Assembly: GCF_003944705.1 (NCBI RefSeq)
Contig: NZ_RWIS01000015.1
Coordinates: 79,524 to 143,523 of the forward strand
Reading direction: 5' to 3'
Source: Hymenobacter metallilatus
Lineage (GTDB): Bacteria; Bacteroidota; Bacteroidia; Cytophagales; Hymenobacteraceae
Length of the DNA stretch: 64,000 bases
Part shown: positions 24,123 through 32,273 of the stretch, one piece after another
How positions within the stretch are numbered: position 1 is the stretch's first letter
Layout of the letters: each line of letters opens with the position of its first letter
Notes under the pieces: model-generated
What the model was told of the DNA's origin: nothing
The model's input: only the letters and a program-made list of their open reading frames with translations
The model's database searches: none
Translations under genes and position numbers: made by a program

Positions 24123-25838
24123 ATGGCTGATACTCCCAAACTTTCCGAAGTCGAGCACGTCAAGGCAGCCAGCAACTACCTGCGTGGCACCCTGGCCGAA
24201 AGCCTCGTGAACCCGCTCACCGGCGCCCTCTATCCCGACGATACCCACCTGATCAAGTTCCACGGCTCCTACCAGCAGACGGACCGGGACCTAGACTCGG
24301 AGCGCAAGCGCCAGAAGCTGGAACCGCTGTATTCGCTCATGATTCGGGTGCGGGTGCCGGGCGGCATTGCCTCGCCGGCGCAGTGGCTGCGCATGGATGA
24401 GCTGGCCGACGAGTACGGCAACCACACGCTCAAGCTCACCACCCGCCAGGCCTTCCAGCTGCACGGCGTGCTCAAGCGCGACCTAAAAAAAACCATCCAG
24501 GGCTTCAACGAGGCCCTGCTGGACAGCATTGCGGGCTGCGGCGACGTGAACCGCAACGTGATGTGCAACCCCAACCCGCACGAGAGCCCCCTGCACGCGG
24601 CCGTGTACGAGGTGTCGAAGCAGATCAGCGCCCACCTCACGCCCCGAACCTCGGCCTACTGGGACTTGTGGCTGAACGGGGAGCCGCAGTTCACCAGCGC
24701 GCCCAACGAGGGCGAGGAGGACGCCGAGCCCATCTACGGCAAAACCTACCTGCCCCGCAAGTTCAAGATTGCCCTGGCCATCCCGCCCTACAACGATACC
24801 GACATCTTCGCCAACGACCTAGGCCTGATTGCCATTGAGGAACGGGGCCGGCTGGTGGGCTTCAACGTGGCCGTGGGCGGCGGCATGGGCATGACCTTTG
24901 GCATGCCTGACACTTACCCCCGCCTGGCCGACATCATCGGCTTCGTACCCACTGAGAAGGTGGTGGACGCCTGCGAGAAAATCGTGACGATTCAGCGCGA
25001 CTGGGGCAACCGGGAAAACCGCAAGTTCTCCCGCCTCAAGTACACCGTGGACCGCGTAGGCCTCGACGTGTTCAAAGCCGAGCTGGACCAGCGCCTGGGC
25101 TTCACGGTGGAGCCCGCCCGCCCCTACCAGTTCCGCAGCTCCGGCGACGCCTACGGCTGGTCCATCCAGGCCGATGGCCGGGCCCACCTCACGCTGTTCG
25201 TGGAAGGCGGCCGCATCCTCGACCGGGACGGCTATGCCCTCAAAACTGCCCTGCGCGAAATTGCGGGCTTCCACACCGGCGACTTCCGCCTCACCGGCAA
25301 CCAGAACCTTATCATCGCCAACATTGCCCCCGAGCACCGGCTGAGTGTGCAGGCGGTACTGCAGCGGCACGGTGTGGCTGTGGAGGCCGGCAAAGAACTC
25401 ACCGGGCTGCGGCGCGGGGCGCTGGCCTGCGTGGCCCTGCCGACCTGCACGCTGGCCTTCGCGGAAGCCGAGCGGTATCTTCCGGAATTATTGGATAGAT
25501 TGGACCGGGTGATTCGCCAACAGGGTCTGGCTCAGGACGATATTCTGCTGCGGATGACGGGCTGCCCCAACGGCTGTGCCCGCCCCTACCTCGGCGAAAT
25601 CGGGCTGGTGGGCCGGGCCGTGGGCCGCTACAACCTCTACCTCGGTGCCGCTTTCAACGGGGAGCGGATGAACAAGCTCTACAAGGAAATGCTGGACGAA
25701 GACGGCATCGTGCGGGAGCTCACGCCCCTGCTCGCCGACTACGCCCAGAACCGCCAGCCCCAGGAGCGGTTTGGTGATTTCGTCATCCGCCAGGGTTACG
25801 TGCAGCCCACCGCAAGCGGCCTCACGTTTCACGAGTAA
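24123..25838 (+). CDS. cysI: sulfite reductase hemoprotein subunit
   Basis: 571 residues. Six-electron reduction of sulfite to sulfide with siroheme and a coupled [4Fe-4S] cluster. Seen: N-terminal half-repeat LIKFHGSYQQTDRD, VRVPGGIASPAQW, LKLTTRQAFQLHGV; NRNVMCNP; and the cluster/siroheme ligands in CVALPTC and MTGCPNGCARPYLGEIG. Complete ferredoxin-like half-domains on both sides. Start ATG 24123, 5 nt after the DUF2490 stop. Nitrite reductase is the alternative reading, but cysHDNJ in the same locus settles it. Confidence 0.93.
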   Translation: MADTPKLSEVEHVKAASNYLRGTLAESLVNPLTGALYPDDTHLIKFHGSYQQTDRDLDSERKRQKLEPLYSLMIRVRVPGGIASPAQWLRMDELADEYGNHTLKLTTRQAFQLHGVLKRDLKKTIQGFNEALLDSIAGCGDVNRNVMCNPNPHESPLHAAVYEVSKQISAHLTPRTSAYWDLWLNGEPQFTSAPNEGEEDAEPIYGKTYLPRKFKIALAIPPYNDTDIFANDLGLIAIEERGRLVGFNVAVGGGMGMTFGMPDTYPRLADIIGFVPTEKVVDACEKIVTIQRDWGNRENRKFSRLKYTVDRVGLDVFKAELDQRLGFTVEPARPYQFRSSGDAYGWSIQADGRAHLTLFVEGGRILDRDGYALKTALREIAGFHTGDFRLTGNQNLIIANIAPEHRLSVQAVLQRHGVAVEAGKELTGLRRGALACVALPTCTLAFAEAERYLPELLDRLDRVIRQQGLAQDDILLRMTGCPNGCARPYLGEIGLVGRAVGRYNLYLGAAFNGERMNKLYKEMLDEDGIVRELTPLLADYAQNRQPQERFGDFVIRQGYVQPTASGLTFHE

Positions 25839-25847
25839 CCGATAGAA

Positions 25848-25940
25848 CGTCATGCTGAGCTTGCCGAAGCATCTCTACCGCTTCGTTCTCACGATTGAGT
25901 TAGCCAGCGGTAGAGATGCTTCGGCAAGCTCAGCATGACG
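25848..25940. repeat. family B repeat, third copy
   Basis: CGTCATGCTGAGCTTGCCGA opens and its exact inverse closes the element; CATCTCTACCGCT pairs with AGCGGTAGAGATG inside. Shorter centre than the copies around cobA. Confidence 0.85.
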
Positions 25941-25984
25941 GCCAACTTCCTTCCTGCATCCGACCCCAACCATCACCAACCACC

Positions 25985-27499
25985 ATGCCTCTTTCCTCCA
26001 ACAACGCCCTGCCCCAGCCCGAGCCGCCGCCCGCGGTGCCCGATGGCAACCGGCTGTTTCCGGTGTTTCTGAAGCTGGAACAGCTGCACGTGCTGCTGGT
26101 GGGCGGCGGGGCCGTGGGCTTTGAGAAGCTCTCGGCCATGCTGGCCAACAGCCCCAACGCGGCCATTACGGTGGTGGCTACCTGGTTTGGGCCCGAGCTG
26201 CGGGTGCTGGCCGGCCAGCACCCCGCCGTGCAGCTGCGCGAGCAGCCCTACGACCCCACCCACCTCGTCGGCCACGACTTGGTGATTGTGGCTACCAACG
26301 ACAAAGCCCTGAACCTGCAGATCAAGGCCGACGCCACCCGCCAGCGCCTGCTCTGCAACGTGGCCGATACGCCCGCCGCCTGCGACTTTTACCTGGGCTC
26401 CATTGTGCAGAAGGGCGACCTGAAAATTGCCATCAGCACCAACGGCAAGTCGCCCACCATTGCCAAGCGCCTGCGCGAAATGCTCACCCACACCCTCCCC
26501 GACGAGCTGCACGAAGTGCTCCAGCGCATGGCCCAGATTCGGGAGAAGGTGGGCGGCGACTTCGCTCACAAGGTAAAATCCCTGAACGCCGTAACGGCCG
26601 AGCTAACCGGCGGCCCGGCCTACGAGTCGCCGGCGGCGGCGCGGTGGCGCAAGATTGCCACCGGGGCCCTGCTGGCCTTTGCGGCTATGCTGGTATTCAA
26701 CATCCTGAGCTACTACTTCACCTGGCAGCAGGTGTGGGGCGCGGCTACTCACGCCGAAACCTTCTGGATTTTTGTGGCCATCGGCTTCGGCGCCCAGCTC
26801 ATTGATGGGCTGCTGGGCATGGGCTACGGCGTGGTCACGGCCATCAGCCTGATGAGCCTGAATATCAGCCCAGCCGCCGTGAGTGCCAGCATCCACACCG
26901 CCGAAATGTTTGCTAGCGGAGCCTCGGGCTACCACCACTACCGCTTCGGCAACGTGAACAAGCGCCTGTTCAAAGTGCTGCTGATTCCGGGCGTGTTGGG
27001 GGCTATTACGGGCGCGTACCTGTTGTCGCACTTCGGCGAGAAATACGGCAGTTATGTGAAGCCGCTGCTGGCCGTGTACCTGCTGCTGCTGGGCGTGCGC
27101 ATCATCACCAAGGCCTTTGCCCAGACGCAGCAACGCAAAAAGCACCGGAAACTAGGGCTGCTAGCCGCGGCCGGCGGCTTCCTCGATTCGTTTGGGGGTG
27201 GCGGCTGGGGGCCGCTGGTCACCAGCACGCTCATTGCCGGGGGCCGCACCCCGCAGTACGTTATCGGCTCGGTGAGCGTCACGGAGTTCTTCGTCACGTT
27301 TGCCAGCGCCGTTACGTTCTTCGCCACCCTGGGCATCTCGCACTGGCAGATTATCCTGGGCCTGATCATCGGGGGCGTGGCCGCCGCGCCCCTGGCCGCC
27401 CGCCTGGCCGGCCGCCTGCCCGTGCGCTGGATGTTCGTGGGCGTAGGCCTGATGGTAATTGTGTGGAGCCTGTGGGCGCTGCGTAAGCTGTTTATGTAG
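25985..27499 (+). CDS. fusion of precorrin-2 dehydrogenase/ferrochelatase (CysG N-domain) with a TSUP (TauE/SafE) transporter
   Basis: 504 residues from ATG 25985. Residues ~24-210 are a Met8/CysG N-terminal domain: FLKLEQLHVLLVGGGAVGFEKL with GGGAVG at 40-45, LVIVATNDKALN, NVADTPAACDFYLGSIVQKG, and STNGKSPTIAKRLRE. It oxidises precorrin-2 and can insert iron to give siroheme. From about residue 215 the rest is a TSUP membrane permease with about eight segments and both TSUP repeats (AIGFGAQLIDGLLGMGYGVV; GGFLDSFGGGGWGPLVTS). TSUP proteins move sulfite, sulfate or sulfonates. As the last gene of the sulfate locus, with no other sulfate carrier in view, it may import sulfate or export excess sulfite. 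Confidence 0.9.
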   Translation: MPLSSNNALPQPEPPPAVPDGNRLFPVFLKLEQLHVLLVGGGAVGFEKLSAMLANSPNAAITVVATWFGPELRVLAGQHPAVQLREQPYDPTHLVGHDLVIVATNDKALNLQIKADATRQRLLCNVADTPAACDFYLGSIVQKGDLKIAISTNGKSPTIAKRLREMLTHTLPDELHEVLQRMAQIREKVGGDFAHKVKSLNAVTAELTGGPAYESPAAARWRKIATGALLAFAAMLVFNILSYYFTWQQVWGAATHAETFWIFVAIGFGAQLIDGLLGMGYGVVTAISLMSLNISPAAVSASIHTAEMFASGASGYHHYRFGNVNKRLFKVLLIPGVLGAITGAYLLSHFGEKYGSYVKPLLAVYLLLLGVRIITKAFAQTQQRKKHRKLGLLAAAGGFLDSFGGGGWGPLVTSTLIAGGRTPQYVIGSVSVTEFFVTFASAVTFFATLGISHWQIILGLIIGGVAAAPLAARLAGRLPVRWMFVGVGLMVIVWSLWALRKLFM

Positions 27500-27526
27500 C
27501 ACACGCTTCAGCTGGTGTTTTGACGC

Positions 27527-27564
27527 AAAACCGCCCCACCGGAACATGCCGGTGGGGCGGTTTT
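27527..27564. terminator. strong bidirectional terminator after the sulfur locus
   Basis: AAAACCGCCCCACCGG and its exact inverse (27527-27542 / 27549-27564), loop AACATG, with T-rich sequence after it on the + strand. Lies 28 nt after the CysG-TSUP stop and downstream of the convergent CPBP gene. Confidence 0.9.
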
Positions 27565-27616
27565 GGTTTTCGCGCAGTGGTTCGCGTTGGTAGGCGCAGG
27601 GTTTTGCAGTAGCCGT

Positions 27617-28591
27617 TTATATACCTTCTGGCAGCAGCGCGTCTGGTTGGGTTGATGCCTGGCCCGGTGATGAGGAAGTAGTGCGCTGCACCATCCACAG
27701 CAAGCAGAACAATACCAGCGCACTCAGCACCACTACTGCCGCGTAGGCCCAGGGCGAGCCGAAAGCAGCCACCACATCGTCGGTGGCTGTACCTTCTTTT
27801 TGGTGCAGCATGGCATTGAATGCAAAGAAATTGTTGAGGAAGTGGACACCCATGCACAGCCACAGGGAGCGGGTACGGAAGTACAACCAGCCCATCAGCA
27901 GCCCCAGCCCAAACGTCGCCAGGCTTTGGGGCGGATTCAGGTGCATAATCCCGAAAATCAGGGCCGACTGGCCGATGGCAATCCAGGGACGGTCGGGGAA
28001 ATTGCGCAACAGGCCCTGGAGCACCACCCCGCGCAGCAACAGTTCTTCCATTACCGGGGCCACTATGCACAACATGAGAAACCCAACGACCGGTACTTTC
28101 ATCAGTTCCCGATAGGTTTCGCCGGAGGAGAATGTGGGCAGATGTAGCAGATGAACCAGCGTCAGGACCATATCGGCCGACAACACCAGCACCGGCAAGG
28201 CGAGCAGCAGCCAGCCGGGTACCTGGCCGTGCAGATTGATACCGGGCCAGCGCGTCTTATTTCTCCACCGCAAAAAACCCAGCACGCTACAGTTAGCGGC
28301 ACTTACACCGAGAAATAACACCACCGGCCGGGGCATTTCCAGCATTTTCTCCCCAACCAGAAGAATGGGTAAGCCAATCAGTAACGACAGCAAGAGGTAC
28401 CACCCCAGAAACGCCCAGCTTTCCTTGATAGTCGGGTACACTGTAGCCGGCGGGTTGGTTGCCACCACGGGCGCTTCGATAATAATAGATTCCACGAAAA
28501 AGCAGGATAAAACGACGCCTAAAGCTACGTCCAAACTGCTCCTAAACGCAAACAACCGGGGCCTTGCGGCCCCGGCTGTCACAGCTGGCAT
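27617..28591 (-). CDS. CPBP family intramembrane metalloprotease
   Basis: 324 residues, about eight hydrophobic segments. The CPBP/Abi motifs are present in order: MEELLLRGVVLQ (EExxxR), FGIMHLNPP (FxxxH) and HFLNNFFAF (HxxxN). Family members are CaaX-like intramembrane peptidases; many act in stress or bacteriocin immunity, but the target is unknown here. It lies 13 nt after the amino-acid permease stop on the same strand, so it is probably transcribed from the permease promoter and so also subject to the SAM-I element (inference). Confidence 0.85.
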   Translation of the reverse strand: MPAVTAGAARPRLFAFRSSLDVALGVVLSCFFVESIIIEAPVVATNPPATVYPTIKESWAFLGWYLLLSLLIGLPILLVGEKMLEMPRPVVLFLGVSAANCSVLGFLRWRNKTRWPGINLHGQVPGWLLLALPVLVLSADMVLTLVHLLHLPTFSSGETYRELMKVPVVGFLMLCIVAPVMEELLLRGVVLQGLLRNFPDRPWIAIGQSALIFGIMHLNPPQSLATFGLGLLMGWLYFRTRSLWLCMGVHFLNNFFAFNAMLHQKEGTATDDVVAAFGSPWAYAAVVVLSALVLFCLLWMVQRTTSSSPGQASTQPDALLPEGI

Positions 28592-28604
28592 ATCTCGCCA
28601 ATTT

Positions 28605-30062
28605 TTACTTCTCTATAGTTAATTCCCCAGCCTGCCCCAGCTTGCTGTGCTTGCGGCCGTAGCCGTAGTAGATGGCCAGGCCAATAGCCAGCCACACGGC
28701 CAGCCGCAGCCAGGTTTCCCAGGGCAGCGACACCATCATCACCACGCAGGTGAGAATGCCCAGGATGGGCACCACTGGCACCCAGGGCGTGCGGAACCCG
28801 CGCGGGGCATCGGGCTCCCGCTTGCGCATGATGAGGATGCCCACGCACACCATCACGAAGGCCAGCAGCGTGCCGATGCTCGTCATCTCGCCCACCACCG
28901 AAATGGGCACGAAGCCCGCAAACAGCGCAATGAACAGCCCCAGCAGCAGGTTCGACTGCAGCGGCGTGCGGAACCGCTCGTGAATCCGGGCGAAAACCGG
29001 GGGCAGCAGGCCGTCTTTGGCCATGCTGAAAAACACCCGGCTCTGCCCCAGCAAATCCACCAGAATTACGGAGGTGTAGCCGATGATGATGGCCAGAATC
29101 ACGGCCGACGACAACCAGGCGTAGGGCGTTTTCTCGATGGCAATGGCCACCGGCGCGGCGCTGTTCTTGAACTCGGTGTAGTTGGCCAGGCCCGTCATCA
29201 CGTGCCCGAACAGCACGAACAGCACGGTGCAAATCAGCAACGAGCCGATGATACCGATGGGCATGTTGCGCTGGGGGTTCTTGGTTTCCTGGGCCATGGT
29301 GGCCACAATATCAAACCCGATGAACACAAAGAACACCACGCCCGCCCCGCGCAGGATGCCGCTCCAGCCAAACTCCCCAAACACGCCGATATTCTCCGGG
29401 ATGTAGGGTTGGTAGTTAGTGGGGTCGATGTACTGCCAGCCCAGGGCAATGAACACCAGCACTACGGCCACTTTCAGCGTGACCACCAGCGCATTAAACC
29501 ACGCCGAGCCCGACGTGCCGCGGATAATAATCATGGTAATAGCCAGCACAATGAGCATGGCCGGAATATTCACGAAGCCGTGCACCTCAGCCCCGTTGGC
29601 CAGCTTGGCCGTCTCAAAGGGCGACATCACCAGCTGCGGGGGCAGGTTGATGCCATATTTGCTCAGGAATTTGAGCAGGTACTGCGACCAACTGATGGCC
29701 ACCGTGGCCGCGCCCACCGAGTACTCCAGCACCAAATCCCAGCCGATAATCCAGGCGAAAAGCTCGCCCATGGTAGCGTAGGCGTAGGTATAGGCCGAGC
29801 CGGCCACCGGCACCATGGAGGCAAACTCGGCGTAGCACAGCGCCGAGAAGGCGCAGCCCACGGCCGCTACCACAAACGAGAGCGTCACGGCCGGGCCGGC
29901 GTTGTTGGCGGCGGCAATGCCGGTGAGCGAGAACAAACCCGCCCCAATAATCACCCCAATGCCGATGGCAATGAGGTTGAAGCCGTTCAGACTTCGTTTC
30001 AGCGTTCCGGCGCCGGTTTCGGCGGCCTCCTGCCGTAGCAGTTCCAATGATTTTCTGAGCAT
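28605..30062 (-). CDS. APC-family amino-acid permease (CAT/YfnA-like), under SAM-I riboswitch
   Basis: 485 residues from ATG 30062; an in-frame ATG at 30074 sits inside a 16-nt palindrome. Twelve or more membrane segments. APC motifs: GIGVIIGAGLFSLTGIAAAN in TM1 and FIGFDIVATMAQETKNPQRN in TM6. By similarity it belongs to the cationic amino-acid transporter branch, but the upstream SAM-I riboswitch and Cys-rich leader point to methionine, cysteine or a related sulfur compound as the physiological substrate. That is inferred from regulation only. The CPBP gene follows after 13 nt. Confidence 0.88.
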   Translation of the reverse strand: MLRKSLELLRQEAAETGAGTLKRSLNGFNLIAIGIGVIIGAGLFSLTGIAAANNAGPAVTLSFVVAAVGCAFSALCYAEFASMVPVAGSAYTYAYATMGELFAWIIGWDLVLEYSVGAATVAISWSQYLLKFLSKYGINLPPQLVMSPFETAKLANGAEVHGFVNIPAMLIVLAITMIIIRGTSGSAWFNALVVTLKVAVVLVFIALGWQYIDPTNYQPYIPENIGVFGEFGWSGILRGAGVVFFVFIGFDIVATMAQETKNPQRNMPIGIIGSLLICTVLFVLFGHVMTGLANYTEFKNSAAPVAIAIEKTPYAWLSSAVILAIIIGYTSVILVDLLGQSRVFFSMAKDGLLPPVFARIHERFRTPLQSNLLLGLFIALFAGFVPISVVGEMTSIGTLLAFVMVCVGILIMRKREPDAPRGFRTPWVPVVPILGILTCVVMMVSLPWETWLRLAVWLAIGLAIYYGYGRKHSKLGQAGELTIEK

Positions 30063-30073
30063 ACAGAGGTGCA

Positions 30074-30089
30074 TCGGGCCGCGGCCCGA
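30074..30089. promoter_or_regulatory. perfect 16-nt palindrome at permease 5' end
   Basis: TCGGGCCGCGGCCCGA lies 11 nt before the preferred ATG at 30062 and covers the first base of the alternative ATG at 30074. In RNA it could hinder initiation; as DNA it could be an operator. Only the symmetry is observed. Confidence 0.4.
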
Positions 30090-30233
30090 CAGGTCGTAAA
30101 AAAGAGAAAGAGAAAAGCAGATAAAGCTTCCTGCCCCGCCTCAGCGGGCGCGCAGCCGTTCGGGCCACGGCGGGCCGGAACCAGGAGAATAGGGCCGCTG
30201 CCTCCTTAGCGGGAGACCGGCCCGGCAGCCAAA

Positions 30234-30338
30234 CTAGCTACAACAACCCGCGCAACAACACCCCGTGGGCGCGCCTAACGGGCACAGCACGGCAGCGGAT
30301 ACAACGGAACGGGCAAGTAAGCGGGGCGAAAAGTCCAC
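30234..30338 (-). CDS. cysteine-rich leader peptide (34 residues), second copy
   Basis: GTG start (30336-30338) 6 nt after P1 of the second SAM-I element, exactly as in the sulfate locus; TAG at 30234-30236. The end reads LCPLGAPTGCCCAGCCS, with runs CCC and CC within eight residues of the stop. Apart from the shared GTG context and the Cys runs, it differs in sequence from the first leader, the pattern expected if Cys codons rather than the peptide itself are selected. The permease starts about 170 nt downstream. Confidence 0.7.
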   Translation of the reverse strand: MDFSPRLLARSVVSAAVLCPLGAPTGCCCAGCCS

Positions 30339-30344
30339 GGCAAG

Positions 30345-30442
30345 TTGTTTTTATATGGTCAGGAATTGGCACCGTTCCGGAGTTGCGGATGGTTGCCGAC
30401 GCTTCTTCGAGCCTGTCTCTCAGCGCCTCTGTATAAAAACAA
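30345..30442 (-). ncRNA. SAM-I (S-box) riboswitch, second copy
   Basis: Also 98 nt, with the same perfect 11-bp P1 (arms 30432-30442 and 30345-30355). On the minus strand the core reads AGAGGCGCTGAGAGACAGG, GGCAACC (30391-30397) and GGTGCCAA (30366-30373). The variable hairpin differs from the first copy, so covariation should be testable. It controls the permease/CPBP transcript. Confidence 0.92.
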
Positions 30443-30470
30443 TCCTTTGGGCTAGAAAGAATTGATGCGG

Positions 30471-30502
30471 CAAAGGTAAAGCTGGATTGCTGCCCCCGCA
30501 AA
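30471..30502 (-). promoter_or_regulatory. promoter of the permease transcript
   Basis: On the minus strand TTTG (30499-30502), 20 nt, then TACCTTTG (30471-30478). The segment CATCAATTCTTT after the -7 box is identical to that at the first riboswitch promoter. Confidence 0.75.
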
Positions 30503-30887
30503 CCCACCTGTTTTAGCGTCTGTAAACCGTAACGAAAGCCGGCACTCTGCCGCCTCTGGGTCGTCAGGCTAGGCCCCGTAAAGCCTGACGGTTCTCTCCC
30601 TGAGGCTGTCAACTACTTTCCAAACAGCTTTACTCATTGTCCACTTCCCTGGCGCCGACCCAGCGGTATAACGCCCGCCTGCTCGCCTCTGAACAGGCGG
30701 CCTGCTACGCCTGCCGCTAAGCCGAAAAACCCGCGACGCGCGCCGGAATCGAAGGTTTAACGGCGAAATTTATATTTTTTCCCGGCCGGTTTTAGGCGAA
30801 ACTGGCACCGGAGTTGCAACCGTCGGAATAGCCGCCGGCGGGTACGCCGCGGCTTCACTCGCATTCAACCTCAACTCACATAGCCTC
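30503..30887. other. spacer between divergent genes, no gene seen
   Basis: 385 nt without a supported gene. It holds a hairpin CGTCAGGCT/AGCCTGACG (30562-30570 with 30582-30590) and a CGCCTG/CAGGCG pair near 30680. It should contain the promoter of the gene at 30888; no clear TAnnTTTG was located. Confidence 0.4.
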
Positions 30888-31328
30888 ATGAAAAAGCTCC
30901 TGGTTCTCTTCGCCGCCTTCTCCCTGTCCGCCGCTGCCGCTTCGGCCCAAACTACGCCCGTGAAAGCCGCCCACGGCCGGCACATGAAAGGCGACAAGGC
31001 CGCTAAAACGCCCGAGCAGCGCGCCGACCACACCGCCCAGGCCCTCACCAAACAGCTCGGCCTCTCGGCCGCCCAAACTGCCCAGGTACGCCAGCTGGCC
31101 CTCGACCGTGCCCGGCAGATGGACGCCCACAAAGCCCAGGCCGGCACTGCCTCTCCCGCCGATAAAAAACAGCACCGCGCCGCCATGCAGGCCGAAAAAG
31201 CTCAGTACGATGCCAAGCTGAAGCAAATCCTGAGCGCCGACCAGTACGCCAAGTACACCCAGCGCCAGGCCGACAAAATGGCCAAGCACAAAGCCCACCG
31301 TCAGGGCATGAAACAAGGCAAAAGCTAA
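30888..31328 (+). CDS. secreted Spy/CpxP-like small protein
   Basis: 146 residues. Signal peptide KKLLVLFAAFSLSAAAASAQ, then a Lys/Ala/Gln-rich helical protein. The pattern LTKQLGLSAAQTAQVRQL...ILSADQYAKYTQRQADKM resembles the LTxxQ repeats of periplasmic Spy/CpxP-type proteins and Bacteroidota DUF4890-like proteins. A paralogue with the same layout is at 56045. A periplasmic chaperone or metal/stress role is plausible by family only. A strong terminator follows the stop by 19 nt, so it is monocistronic. Confidence 0.75.
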   Translation: MKKLLVLFAAFSLSAAAASAQTTPVKAAHGRHMKGDKAAKTPEQRADHTAQALTKQLGLSAAQTAQVRQLALDRARQMDAHKAQAGTASPADKKQHRAAMQAEKAQYDAKLKQILSADQYAKYTQRQADKMAKHKAHRQGMKQGKS

Positions 31329-31347
31329 GCCTCTTTCCCACTTACCG

Positions 31348-31380
31348 AAAAGCCCCGACGAGGTTCGTCGGGGCTTTTTT
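31348..31380 (+). terminator. intrinsic terminator
   Basis: AAAAGCCCCGACGA and its inverse, 5-nt-or-shorter loop, followed by TTTTTT at 31375-31380. Ends the gene at 30888. Confidence 0.9.
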
Positions 31381-31404
31381 GTGTATTGATTTAGTACCAG
31401 AACT

Positions 31405-31522
31405 GTCATCCTGAGCATTCCGCGAATTAAGCGGAGACGAAGGACCTTCAAACGATAGAACGAGTCATTGCTACGGCAACCATTCTAACGTTAAAAGGTC
31501 CTTCGCTGCACTCAGGATAACA
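31405..31522. repeat. family A repeat
   Basis: GTCATCCTGAGCATTCCGCG ... AAAGGTCCTTCGCTGCACTCAGGATAACA. Shares the CATTCCGCGAATTAAGCGG block with 14640-14800. Lies downstream of two convergent genes. Confidence 0.8.
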
Positions 31523-31538
31523 CTATGACTACGACATA

Positions 31539-32273
31539 TTACTGCGGCTCTGGCAGGGGCGGATGTTCGGCAAACCACCGCAGGCGGTAGCACATAATGG
31601 CCGTTTCGCCGAGCTGCTCCAGTAGGCGGTAGTTGGCCACGGCTCCCACCGCCGCCCCGATGACGGGCACCAGTTGGGCCAGCTTGGCCAGGTCGATATA
31701 GTCGCGGTACTCCTGCTGGAAGGTGCGCCAGTCGAACGACTCGGCCGTAACGTGTTGCTGCGTGGTGGGCCAGTCGGCGAGCTGGCGGTAGGTTTCGCGG
31801 CGGGTGTGCTGGCTGCTGAAGGCCAATTGGAAGATGTGCAGCAGGTAGAGCCGCTCCGGGAACTGGCGCACATCGTGGCTGTAGAGGGCGGCAATGTCGA
31901 AGAGCAGCTTGAGCTTGATGCCCAGCAGCAGCGGAAAATCGGCCAGACCCAGCAGGAAGCCACCGGCCCCGGTCACGCCGCCTTCCACCGCCGCCGTGTT
32001 GCGGTACGCCCGAATGCGAGCCCGCACCCGCTCCTCCCGCTCCTGCAACGTGCCCTCCACCACCGGCTTTTGGGTAGTGTGCGTGGAGCCAAACAGCACG
32101 CCCTGCACCATTTTCTGAATGGCCACGGTAATAGCCACGTGTACCTTTTCGGGCAGCAGGGCATTCAGACGGGCCTGCACCCGGCGCGTCACGCGGTTCA
32201 GCAACGTAGGTTTCTGCTGCATCCGCCGCTGCCAGTCGCGCAGGTCGGTTAGGGCTTGCTGAGGGTAGTTCAT
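31539..32273 (-). CDS. EcsC family protein
   Basis: 244 residues. EcsC-family signature region: VTGAGGFLLGLADFPLLLGIKLKLLFDIAALYSHD, a Gly/hydrophobic stretch from about residue 95, and a second one LVPVIGAAVGAVANYRLLEQLGETA near the C-terminus. No signal peptide, so probably cytoplasmic or membrane associated. The family has no settled biochemical role. ATG at 32273 overlaps the stop of the preceding oxidoreductase gene by 4 nt (ATGA), so the two are translationally coupled. Confidence 0.85.
   Translation of the reverse strand: MNYPQQALTDLRDWQRRMQQKPTLLNRVTRRVQARLNALLPEKVHVAITVAIQKMVQGVLFGSTHTTQKPVVEGTLQEREERVRARIRAYRNTAAVEGGVTGAGGFLLGLADFPLLLGIKLKLLFDIAALYSHDVRQFPERLYLLHIFQLAFSSQHTRRETYRQLADWPTTQQHVTAESFDWRTFQQEYRDYIDLAKLAQLVPVIGAAVGAVANYRLLEQLGETAIMCYRLRWFAEHPPLPEPQ

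Noticed and set aside
28647..30038. Plus-strand open frame of over 460 codons opposite the APC permease
   Set aside because: Highly His/Gly-rich translation without motifs; the permease on the minus strand has clear APC signatures and a riboswitch promoter.
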